Part shown: in pieces, positions 1 through 6,871 of the stretch
Layout of the letters: each line of letters begins with the position of its first letter
Numbering within the stretch: position 1 is the first letter of the stretch
Origin: Bacteroidota bacterium
Lineage (GTDB): Bacteria; Bacteroidota; Bacteroidia; Chitinophagales; Chitinophagaceae
Assembly (NCBI GenBank): GCA_947462495.1
Contig: CANHOY010000060.1
Coordinates: 1-8,687 of the forward strand
DNA length: 8,687 bases
Direction of reading: 5' to 3'
Position numbers and translations under genes: made by a program
The notes under the pieces: model-generated
Told to the model about the DNA's origin: nothing
Seen by the model: only the letters and a program-made list of their open reading frames with translations
The model's database searches: none

Positions 1-1184
1 TCAAATAAATTATATAATAAAGGGGAGCGTCTAATTTCATTTTGATTGTGCTCTATATCCATTCTTGCTAATTCAAACCAATGATAAAAATGTGAATAAA
101 GAGGTCTTGGATCATAAGCTGCAGTAATTTGAAAAAAGTTACGTTTTTCTGTAGGGGAAAATCCAAGCTTATGTGCGCGTATAGCAGAATCAAAATAGGG
201 TTTAATGGTAAGTACCTCCTGTGTATTTAAAAATTTAATTAAACTTTTAAATGATTTTTCAGCTAAAATATTATTTGCTTCTGGTGTATTGGCCAATTCT
301 AATAAGGGTAATTTACGATTTCTATGCTCTTCCATTTTTAAAGCTGCCCATGATCGAGTTAATTCACGTTTTAATAGTAAAACCTGATCATCCCAGGTTA
401 AAGGCACTAAATGAACATTTTTTTGATACCAATTGTAATTTTCTTTTCCAATACCTGAAGCGCCAGTTTTTTTAACACTCTGTTTTTCTAGCCATTGAAC
501 TAAATCGTTGGTGGAAGCGATACCCTCTTTTAATAATTGAGTTAATTCTTTATCTGTTGCACATCCAGGTTTGGTCATGATTTCAGCTAAATCGTCGCTT
601 TGTGTTCGAATGTCTCTAATACCTGCTATCCATAATTCTTTAGCATTTCCCGTTAAATTTATTTTGGCTTGGTTATTTAAAGCTGCTATTCCTTTTAAAC
701 TACTCATAAATGCTTTTCTATCATTCGCCGTTAAAGGAAAATTATATTTCCAAACATCAGTAACCATGTGATGGGAAGGCCCTTCATGAGCTGGTACATC
801 AGACCTTTCAGTATAGATAGATTTATAAAAAGCAGGATCTCTTTGCCAAGGTTTTAGAATACGAACGTTAAAGTCATACCCATTCATTTCTGCCCAAATA
901 ATACGCCAATCTACTTTTTCTTTAATTGACCAGCCTACTGTATCAATTGACAATAACTTCTTTCTAAGTTGTATGAAATTGGGTTGACGACGATTAAAAC
1001 TTGCCACTGTATAATCTGGAGCTCCATTTAACAAGGGAGGTTGTTCGAAAATGCGCCATTGTGTAAATAACTCAACTAATGTTGTATAATTCTTACTTTT
1101 ATTTTGGGCAAATAAAGCATTGTTGGTGCTGAATAAAAAAAGCAGCATTGATAAAGAAGTAAAGATCACAGATTTTAATTTCAT
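1..1184 (-). CDS. DUF885 family exported protein, C-terminus beyond window
   Basis: This frame is open from ATG at 1184 (minus strand) to the window edge, giving 394 codons with no stop. The start is followed by a clear export signal (MKLKSVIFTSLSMLLFLFST..., probable cleavage near ALFA-Q at residues 24-27). The mature part matches my memory of the DUF885 family: a VDWRIIWAEMNGYDF segment, a LKPWQRDPAFY segment, GASGIGKENYNWYQKNVHLVP in the middle, a helical LKRELTRSWAALKMEEHRNR stretch, and IRRSPLLYNLF just before the edge. In family members I remember, that last motif precedes a His-containing segment (about 'EGHATGWEE') and roughly 200 more residues, so about two thirds is present. DUF885 proteins are often described as peptidase-like, but no reaction is firmly assigned. 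An unusual cluster, HEGPSHH, lies near residue 133. The gene diverges from the operon starting at 1283. Family call is firm; function unknown. Confidence 0.85.
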   Translation of the reverse strand, partial: MKLKSVIFTSLSMLLFLFSTNNALFAQNKSKNYTTLVELFTQWRIFEQPPLLNGAPDYTVASFNRRQPNFIQLRKKLLSIDTVGWSIKEKVDWRIIWAEMNGYDFNVRILKPWQRDPAFYKSIYTERSDVPAHEGPSHHMVTDVWKYNFPLTANDRKAFMSSLKGIAALNNQAKINLTGNAKELWIAGIRDIRTQSDDLAEIMTKPGCATDKELTQLLKEGIASTNDLVQWLEKQSVKKTGASGIGKENYNWYQKNVHLVPLTWDDQVLLLKRELTRSWAALKMEEHRNRKLPLLELANTPEANNILAEKSFKSLIKFLNTQEVLTIKPYFDSAIRAHKLGFSPTEKRNFFQITAAYDPRPLYSHFYHWFELARMDIEHNQNEIRRSPLLYNLF

Positions 1185-1282
1185 CAGTTTTTGTTATTTA
1201 ATTATTTAATGTAAAAATTACAACCCATTGGATAATCATTTTACTAAAAAAATCGATATATTTATAGATACAATAACAAGTT
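1185..1282. promoter_or_regulatory. Divergent intergenic region between DUF885 gene and sulfur-type operon
   Basis: This 98-base AT-rich spacer separates two genes transcribed away from each other, so it must carry a promoter for each. I searched for the Bacteroidota primary-sigma pattern (TTTG near -33, TAnnTTTG near -7). I found only weak partial matches, such as TATATTTA about 20 bases before the ATG at 1283, without a TTTG at the right distance. No strong Shine-Dalgarno sequence precedes either start, which is normal for this phylum. No inverted repeat that would suggest an operator is evident. Confidence 0.4.
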
Positions 1283-2041
1283 ATGAAAAATGTAATTTCT
1301 TTATCATTTTTTCTGTTGATTTTTGCCAATTTACACAGTCAAAGTGGTTCTGGGAATGCAATTAGTGCTGAAATGTCCAATTTCAAAACTGCTAACATAG
1401 CTTACAATATTGATCCTTTTGGAGCTTATGACGTAGATGGATTGACTAAAGGGATGAGGTATTCGGATATTTCTGGTACTCCTTTTCTATTGGGGGATTG
1501 GCGCAAAGCCATTCTTTATGATATTGGATTGCATCCTATTGCCACCATCAAGGTAAAGTACAATTCCTATTCAGATCAAATTCATTTTTTAGACGAAAAA
1601 GAAACTGAATTGGTAGCTAATAAAGAAGTGTTAAAAAGAGTAACCCTTCTATTTGATAGCGTCGAGGGTTTAAAGGAAGTAAACTTAGAAAAAGGATTTA
1701 CCGATTCTAAAAATGTTTTAAGACCACATCAATTTGTTCAGGTTTTAAATGATGGCAAAGTTCAATTATTAAAACAAAACGTGAATACTATTATAAGAAA
1801 AGATTCCTTATTTGGTACCATTAAAGTAAACGCTTTTTCTGAAAATACTTTTTATTACTTAAAATACACCCCTGCTAGTATTGAAAAATTAAGAAAATTG
1901 GATCAATCTGAATTATATGCGCTTTTGCCCAATAAATCTATTATAGAAACATACCAAAAGAAAAAAAGTAAATTAAAAAATGTAAAAGATTATATTGATT
2001 TTTTAAATTTTTATAACCAACAAATTTCCATTCAGCCTTAA
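1283..2041 (+). CDS. Exported protein of unknown function
   Basis: This complete 252-residue protein begins with a typical signal peptide (MKNVISLSFFLLIFANLHSQ, cleavage near residue 20). The rest is soluble, with no further membrane segment. After a Ser/Gly-rich start, visible features are a DISGTPFLLGDWRKAILYD segment (about residues 62-80), a VKYNSYSDQIHFLDEKE segment that reads as beta strands (about 91-107), and a Lys-rich C-terminal helix ending in NFYNQQ. I recall unnamed Bacteroidota secreted proteins with similar 'GTPFL..DW..G' and 'YN.Y.D.IHF' patterns, but no function is known to me. It lacks Cys-X-X-Cys-His motifs and obvious catalytic residues. It is the first gene of a tight set, 20 bases before the DsrE gene, so it is probably co-transcribed with it. 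A role in the same process is inference from position only. Confidence 0.8.
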   Translation: MKNVISLSFFLLIFANLHSQSGSGNAISAEMSNFKTANIAYNIDPFGAYDVDGLTKGMRYSDISGTPFLLGDWRKAILYDIGLHPIATIKVKYNSYSDQIHFLDEKETELVANKEVLKRVTLLFDSVEGLKEVNLEKGFTDSKNVLRPHQFVQVLNDGKVQLLKQNVNTIIRKDSLFGTIKVNAFSENTFYYLKYTPASIEKLRKLDQSELYALLPNKSIIETYQKKKSKLKNVKDYIDFLNFYNQQISIQP

Positions 2042-2061
2042 AATATTTTAAAATTATTTTT

Positions 2062-2505
2062 ATGAAAACCAACAAATTCATTTTATTATTTATGTGCATC
2101 TTATCAATTTCTACCATAACAAATGCACAAACTACTAATTCTGCTCAATCTACAGAACATAAAATTGTTATTCAATTAAATACTGCAGACACCCTTGCAT
2201 GGAATGCCACCATGGGTAATATAAAAAATTTACAAAAGATATGGCCAGCAAATTTAAACGTAGAAGTAGTTGTTCATGGATTAGCTTTAAACTTATTAGT
2301 AGCCAGCAAAACACCTATGGCTAAAGATATTTCTGAACTTGCCAAAACAGGAGTTAGTTTTACGGCCTGTGAAAACTCAATGAGAAAATACCATATACTA
2401 AAAGCCGATTTAGTAATAGAAGCTACTACTGTTCCTTCTGGAGTGGCTGAAGTGGTTATTAAACAAGAAGCTGGTTGGAGCTATTTAAAAGCCGGGGTTA
2501 ACTAA
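2062..2505 (+). CDS. Exported DsrE-family protein
   Basis: This 147-residue protein has a signal peptide (MKTNKFILLFMCILSISTIT, cleavage near NA-Q at residues 21-23) followed by a single DsrE/DsrF-like domain of about 115 residues. Family features seen are the first strand HKIVIQLNTADTLAWNA, the second strand VEVVVHGLALNLLV (about residues 67-80), the segment GVSFTACENSMRKYHI with Cys103, and the C-terminal VPSGVAEVVIKQEAGWSYLKAG block. Cytoplasmic DsrE/TusD proteins carry sulfur as a persulfide on a Cys; the Cys before Glu-Asn here is the only candidate in the mature part and sits in a conserved segment of the family. Persulfide carriage is therefore plausible but not shown. Being exported, it would work in the periplasm and not with cytoplasmic TusA-type relays. 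The next gene is a TsdA-like cytochrome starting 27 bases downstream, which strengthens a sulfur-related role. Confidence 0.9.
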   Translation: MKTNKFILLFMCILSISTITNAQTTNSAQSTEHKIVIQLNTADTLAWNATMGNIKNLQKIWPANLNVEVVVHGLALNLLVASKTPMAKDISELAKTGVSFTACENSMRKYHILKADLVIEATTVPSGVAEVVIKQEAGWSYLKAGVN

Positions 2506-2532
2506 TTTTATTAAGCATACACATTGATTGAT

Positions 2533-3513
2533 ATGTTTAAAAAAATATTTCTTATATTTTCTTTATTACTTATTGTTATTTCACTATATCGATTTTTCAT
2601 TAAAGTGAAAAATAATGATCATAGCATAACAGTTAGCGCTTCTAAAGAACTACCTGCCTGGGTGGGTCCTTCCCATTTTCAAATTCCATTAAAAACTAAT
2701 AAAAATGGGGAGTTAATACAGTATGGTTATGAATTAATTGCTCATACTGCGCTCTACCTTGGGCCAAAAGGAACCGTTCAACATTCTACCAATGGAATGA
2801 ACTGCCAAAATTGTCATTTAGAAGCGGGTACAAAACCTTGGGGATTAAATTATGGATCCGTTTTTTCTACCTATCCAAAATTTAGAGAAAGATCGGGCAG
2901 CATCGAAACTATATATAAAAGAGTAAATGATTGCATGGAACGTAGTTTAAATGGGAACGCTTTAGATACTGGTTCAAAAGAAATGAAAGCTATTTATGCT
3001 TATATTGAATGGCTGGGTAATGAGGTACCAAAAGGGAAAAAAGTAAATGGTTCTGGCACAGAAATATTACCTTATTTATCATCTGCTGCCAACCCTACAC
3101 AAGGGAAAATTGTGTATATACAAAATTGTCAAAAATGTCATGGAGTAAATGGAGAAGGTGTATTAGATAGTACTGAAAAAATGTATACCTATCCACCTGT
3201 ATGGGGTAAGCATAGCTATAACGATGCAGCTGGGTTATTTCAAAATTCTAAATTAGCTGGTTTCATCAAAAATAATATGCCCAATGGCATTAATTATCAT
3301 ATGCCCACATTAACCAATCAAGCATCTTGGGATGTAGCTGCATACATCAATTCTCAACCTAGACCTACCAAAGACAAATCCAAAGATTGGCCTTTGTTGG
3401 CTTCTAAACCCATAGACTACCCATTTGGCCCCTATTCAGATTCATTTTCTGAGATTCAGCATAAATATGGGCCTTATGAACCTATTATTTCTTCAAGGAA
3501 GAAAAATCAATAA
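2533..3513 (+). CDS. TsdA-like diheme cytochrome c (thiosulfate dehydrogenase / tetrathionate reductase family)
   Basis: I chose ATG at 2533 (326 residues) over an in-frame TTG at 2524, because the ATG begins directly with FKKIFLIFSLLLIVISLYRFF, an N-terminal membrane anchor with no clear cleavage site. Two class I cytochrome c domains follow, with heme sites CQNCH at 91-95 and CQKCH at 199-203. The first domain has the TsdA signature: CHLEAGTKPWG after the heme site, then YPKFRERSGSIETIYKRV and NDCMERSLNG, then an AYIEWL helix. Cys134 in that signature is placed like the Cys that is the unusual axial ligand of the active-site heme in TsdA. The second domain has YNDAAGLFQNSKLAGFIKNNMP (Met249, likely heme ligand) and SWDVAAYINSQPRP, also TsdA-like. 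Known TsdA enzymes couple two thiosulfates to tetrathionate, or the reverse. Direction and substrate here are not determined. It is the last gene of its set and runs 29 bases into the convergent DUF3472 gene. Confidence 0.87.
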   Translation: MFKKIFLIFSLLLIVISLYRFFIKVKNNDHSITVSASKELPAWVGPSHFQIPLKTNKNGELIQYGYELIAHTALYLGPKGTVQHSTNGMNCQNCHLEAGTKPWGLNYGSVFSTYPKFRERSGSIETIYKRVNDCMERSLNGNALDTGSKEMKAIYAYIEWLGNEVPKGKKVNGSGTEILPYLSSAANPTQGKIVYIQNCQKCHGVNGEGVLDSTEKMYTYPPVWGKHSYNDAAGLFQNSKLAGFIKNNMPNGINYHMPTLTNQASWDVAAYINSQPRPTKDKSKDWPLLASKPIDYPFGPYSDSFSEIQHKYGPYEPIISSRKKNQ

Positions 3514-4654
3514 CGGGGCGCTTTCCATTTAATTTTCTTGTAATTACATCCCCTGCATCTATATTCTTTAAATGTGTAAACCCTCCGGAATACATATAAA
3601 ATAAATTTCCTTCTACTCCAGCACCATAATCATATCGTTGATGTTTTCGAGGATGTGCAGTTGTGCTAAATTTGGCTTGATTCAGTTCAACCCAATTGCC
3701 AGATGGAGTTAGAATCCATTGATTCCCATAAAAGGCTTTAAAATAATCTTCCCCATTGTTACCAAAATTTTCTACAAATGAATACAAATTTTTGAAACCA
3801 GTTTTAGTATCAGTTTTGTTTTGTGTCCATTCTGATAATAAATGCCATGTATAATTATCTTCTGGTGTTGCAAAATAACCAATATATGTAGCACTATCTC
3901 CTGCTATAGAGGTAATGCCAGTTAAGAAACGATAGGTTTGATTTACTTTCCAAGGAAATACTAAATGGCTATGTCCTCCTGAGCCTTCATTGCCAAAATC
4001 ACCAGAAGAAACTTCCTTCCCTTTTGCTTTTAAATTTACAGCATATTGTGAAGGGATTTCTTTTGGATTATCAGTTTTATATAAACTCCAAACAGAAAAA
4101 ATAAACCTTCTTTCATTTTCATTATTTATCTGTATACCACCATAGCCACTATGGAAGCCATTGGTCTCATAATAGGCATGAATAGAATTTTCTACTTCTT
4201 TAGGAACCATGACTTCAGTATAGAACCATTTCACTACACTATCTCCAGGTACGATATAGCGTAAATGGGTAGAAGGTGCTGCTAAATAAACACTTTTATT
4301 ATACTTGATTTCATTGGGAGTAATAGCATCTATTTGCAAGGACTCAATCTCTGGATAGGCTTCACTAATTTTATTTTTCCCCATTATTTTTATATAATGA
4401 TAGGAAGCCGTAGGTATGTAAAATTTACCAACAGGTATTTTTGTATTTAGGGAATGAGCTGGGATATTTAGTTCATACAGTTGATTAGACTCATCTAAAC
4501 TAATAATAAGCACAGAAGCAGTTGCAATTGGTTTTAGGTTTAAATAAATTTGAATTTCTCCTTTTTGTTGAGGATAAAAATAAATTTTTAAACTTTCCTG
4601 TTTGTTTTCAAGTGTTTTCTGAATTATTTCCTCTTCCTCTTCTTTTAATTGGAC
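3485..4654 (-). CDS. DUF5077-DUF3472 segment, no own start codon; reached by -1 shift from the upstream glutaminase frame
   Basis: From the slip point at 4654 this frame codes for 389 residues down to TAA at 3485-3487. The first 22 or so are a charged linker with five Glu in a row. Then comes most of a DUF5077 beta domain (ESLKIYFYPQQKGEIQIYL to about IESLQIDA). DUF3472 fills the rest, recognised by WFYTEVMVP, NGFHSGYGGIQINN, ERRFIFSVWS, GNEGSGGHSHLVF, FYGNQWILTPSGNWVEL, QRYDYGAGVEGNLF and the terminal NGKRPVIDF. Both domains are common together in secreted Bacteroidota proteins; their function is unknown, and a carbohydrate-related role is only suggested by neighbours. The first usable start is GTG at 4513, which would discard 47 residues including most DUF5077 strands and leave no signal peptide. 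Between the preceding in-frame TAG (4709-4711) and 4513 there is no ATG, GTG or TTG. I therefore read this as the C-terminal half of a longer protein. An internal GTG start remains the fallback reading. Confidence 0.75.
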   Translation of the reverse strand, partial: VQLKEEEEEIIQKTLENKQESLKIYFYPQQKGEIQIYLNLKPIATASVLIISLDESNQLYELNIPAHSLNTKIPVGKFYIPTASYHYIKIMGKNKISEAYPEIESLQIDAITPNEIKYNKSVYLAAPSTHLRYIVPGDSVVKWFYTEVMVPKEVENSIHAYYETNGFHSGYGGIQINNENERRFIFSVWSLYKTDNPKEIPSQYAVNLKAKGKEVSSGDFGNEGSGGHSHLVFPWKVNQTYRFLTGITSIAGDSATYIGYFATPEDNYTWHLLSEWTQNKTDTKTGFKNLYSFVENFGNNGEDYFKAFYGNQWILTPSGNWVELNQAKFSTTAHPRKHQRYDYGAGVEGNLFYMYSGGFTHLKNIDAGDVITRKLNGKRPVIDFSSLKK

Positions 4655-6741
4655 TTTTTTTTTCCAGAATAATACCCATTTCCTTTTACAGGAATAGTCG
4701 CCTGTGCACTATTCCATTTTTCCTGTAATACTTTAATGGAGTATCCACCTACTACACTTCTAGCTTGAAAACCAATTTGTTTTCCATTGGTAGTTTCATG
4801 CCAATCGCTCAATGGAACTCTGGTTGGCGTATTGGTTGAAAATTTATATACAGGATTAATTAATTTTTCAAAATCGGCTTGATTATTGGCTAAGGTAGCA
4901 GTCCAAGCAATCCAATCGGACTTTGTATAAGTTTTACGACTGTCTAATGGCAAACCAAATTCATTTTGTTTAAGTAAATAATAAGCCACTTCATTATCGT
5001 ATACTTTTTGAGGGAATAAATTAAATCCAAAAAGTTTATCCCAAACCATATTGTATTTTTGACTCCAAGTATTTTTATCATTATAAGTTAAAGCATAATG
5101 ATCGCCTGCATTGGCTAAGTCCTGCCATTTTATGGCCATATCATTAGCTATTTGAGTGTATTTAGTAGCTATCTCTTTTTTTCCTAATTGTTCTGCCATC
5201 ATCGCATAACAACGTATCCCCACTATTGCTTTTATTGCCAAATTAGCATTGCGGGCTAAATGACCAGCAAAATCGTCGGTGCATAATTGATTCACAGGGT
5301 CCAATCCTTCTTTTTCTAAAAATTGAACCCATTGAGTTAAGGTTGCCCAATGTTCTTTTGCATAATTCGCATTGCCAGTTGCTTTTGTAATGGCTCCAGC
5401 TAAAATGGTCATATTACCAGACTCTTCTACTGGCATACCTTCTGGATAAGTTTGTCCATTGGCTACGGGATAGGTTCCTAAATCGTGTGCTGCATAAGGT
5501 TGTTTATACAATCCACTTTTTTCACTGAAATAAAATATACCATTTAACATTCCTTTCATAAGCGCTGGATTATAGGCTAAAAACAGAGGCGCACTCGGAT
5601 AAGTAACATCCACGGTATTAATACTTCCATTGCTAAAATTTTCCTTTGATAAAAAGAGTAATTCACCATTTTGTTTACTCTTAACTAAATTATGTGCCGA
5701 TATGGCTTGTCTATAAGCAGTAATACAAAGTTTTGCATAATTTTCGCCACCAGCTGCAAGCGCATCATTATAAATTATTTTATCAATTTGCTTGCATTTT
5801 TGAATCACTTCATTGTATTGTGTATTCGCCAATTGTAATAGTTTATCCATGGTCATAGTAGGATCTAATTTCCACCAGGGCTTCAAATTTTCTTTGAAGT
5901 ACTGTATTGCATATAATTCGTCATAGCCCACTAATAATAAATGATTCTTTTCTTGTTCGTCTATTGTTTCCTCTTTAAATAAAGTGTTTAAAAATAAATT
6001 TTTACCTTTCACTTCAGTTGTGTTTTTTGCAGAGACATTTGCTGAACTTCCCAATGCATTGGCTACATCCAAAATATTGGCAATAGTTTGTACAGATGTA
6101 TTCTTATTGGCTGCGACATAAGCATAACCCCAATCAATTCTTAAATTATCTCCTGTTTTTTGTAAAATAGGTTGTTCTACAGTTCCTACTTTTAAAATAT
6201 TCAATTGATTAGATGTATACGCGTTAGCTTTCATTTCTTGTTGAGAAGTATTGGATGCCATTAAGGAGGATACCCCTACTAATAAACTAGTCTGATGTTT
6301 TTTACCATCTATAGATTTTGTCCTCATACTAATATAAGTGACTGGTCTTGATAAGATAGACAAATCATTAATGATTAAAGGAGAAATAAAACTTAGGTTT
6401 AATTGAATACCTCCACAAGTGAATACATATTTAGTTTCTGTAGCACTCATATCAATAGATTCTTGTTTCGCAAGCTGAATAGATAATGTATTTAAAGTAT
6501 CTTCCTTACCTAAAAAACGATATACTTTACCATCCACTTTAATTAAACCAAGGATAGAGTTAGGTGAACCCGTCCAATGCTTTGTTGTGGACTCATTTAA
6601 TTGATCTGAAAAAGACCAAATACTAAAATACGGGTTATGGGTAATTAAGGGATAAGCTGGCGCTTTACTTACTTGTGTATTCCCATCATAGGAAAAACTT
6701 ATTATAATGGCTGTCAAAATAAAGGAAACTACATTTTTCAT
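4645..6741 (-). CDS. Secreted GtaA-like glutaminase family protein (DUF4964-DUF5127-DUF4965-DUF1793)
   Basis: The protein is 698 residues as read, from ATG at 6741 with a signal peptide (about MKNVVSFILTAIIISFSYDG). Domains in order: DUF4964 (about 25-80; APAYPLITHNPYFSIWSFSD and TKHWTGSPNSILGLIKVDG), DUF5127 (about 85-310), DUF4965 helical-hairpin domain (about 320-490; YAKLCITAYRQAISAHNLV, TVDVTYPSAPLFLAYNP, HDLGTYP, MPVEESGNM), and DUF1793 (about 500-670; YNMVWDKLFGFNLFP, PLSDWHETT, QARSVVGG). The set is named after fungal glutaminase A. The helical core resembles six-hairpin glycosidases, and most bacterial members are untested, so glutamine hydrolysis should not be assumed. After DUF1793 the frame goes on to ATIPVKGNGYYSG (681-693), which looks like the start of a DUF5077 domain, then hits TAA at 4645-4647. 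The rest of that domain is in the -1 frame, so the natural product may be a 1085-residue fusion. The gene diverges from the GH172 gene at 6872. Confidence 0.88.
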   Translation of the reverse strand: MKNVVSFILTAIIISFSYDGNTQVSKAPAYPLITHNPYFSIWSFSDQLNESTTKHWTGSPNSILGLIKVDGKVYRFLGKEDTLNTLSIQLAKQESIDMSATETKYVFTCGGIQLNLSFISPLIINDLSILSRPVTYISMRTKSIDGKKHQTSLLVGVSSLMASNTSQQEMKANAYTSNQLNILKVGTVEQPILQKTGDNLRIDWGYAYVAANKNTSVQTIANILDVANALGSSANVSAKNTTEVKGKNLFLNTLFKEETIDEQEKNHLLLVGYDELYAIQYFKENLKPWWKLDPTMTMDKLLQLANTQYNEVIQKCKQIDKIIYNDALAAGGENYAKLCITAYRQAISAHNLVKSKQNGELLFLSKENFSNGSINTVDVTYPSAPLFLAYNPALMKGMLNGIFYFSEKSGLYKQPYAAHDLGTYPVANGQTYPEGMPVEESGNMTILAGAITKATGNANYAKEHWATLTQWVQFLEKEGLDPVNQLCTDDFAGHLARNANLAIKAIVGIRCYAMMAEQLGKKEIATKYTQIANDMAIKWQDLANAGDHYALTYNDKNTWSQKYNMVWDKLFGFNLFPQKVYDNEVAYYLLKQNEFGLPLDSRKTYTKSDWIAWTATLANNQADFEKLINPVYKFSTNTPTRVPLSDWHETTNGKQIGFQARSVVGGYSIKVLQEKWNSAQATIPVKGNGYYSGKKKSN
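4654..4663 (-). other. Slippery A9 run with A AAA AAG heptamer joining two reading frames
   Basis: On the coding (minus) strand, nine A residues are followed by G (4663 down to 4654). In the glutaminase frame the codons read GGA AAA AAA AAG TCC AAT TAA, so A AAA AAG is in the exact phase of the dnaX-type -1 slippery site and the zero-frame stop follows two codons after the AAG. A -1 slip, or one extra A in mRNA or DNA, continues as GTC CAA TTA into DUF5077-DUF3472. I see no strong stem-loop just downstream, where the RNA is purine-rich, and only a weak AAAGGA about 20 bases upstream. Transcriptional slippage, a variable tract or a sequencing error therefore fit as well as programmed frameshifting. 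Confidence 0.6.
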
Positions 6742-6871
6742 ACTTAACTGTTTAATTAACTGATACTTACATTCTAAAATTAAATATAACTAATTTAAAT
6801 GCCCTACGTTCTGTTTTATGTTACTATTTCTAAACAATTTATTCTAATTTAGGTATATTAAACCTACTGCT
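6742..6871. promoter_or_regulatory. Divergent intergenic region between glutaminase-type gene and GH172 gene
   Basis: This 130-base AT-rich spacer must hold the promoters of both flanking genes. Facing the GH172 gene, TAATTTAG at 6845-6852 resembles the Bacteroidota -7 element TAnnTTTG with one mismatch and lies about 20 bases before the ATG. A convincing TTTG at -33 is missing, so this is only a candidate. I found no convincing element facing the other way, no clear inverted repeat, and no strong ribosome binding site. Confidence 0.4.

Noticed and set aside
205..771. Short plus-strand frames (60-74 codons) at the left end
   Set aside because: They lie antisense to the DUF885 gene, which has strong family similarity; they resemble no known protein and are frame shadows.
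2524..2532. TTG at 2524 as start of the cytochrome gene
   Set aside because: An ATG nine bases later directly precedes the membrane anchor, and the extra Met-Ile-Asp adds nothing recognisable.
4513..4513. GTG at 4513 as the true start of a 342-residue DUF3472 protein
   Set aside because: It would cut off upstream strands that clearly continue the DUF5077 domain, leaves no signal peptide and has no convincing ribosome binding site. Kept only as a fallback reading.
4522..4728. 68-codon plus-strand frame rich in Phe and Leu
   Set aside because: It is antisense to the frameshift junction, and its composition merely mirrors the A-rich, Lys/Glu-rich minus-strand coding.
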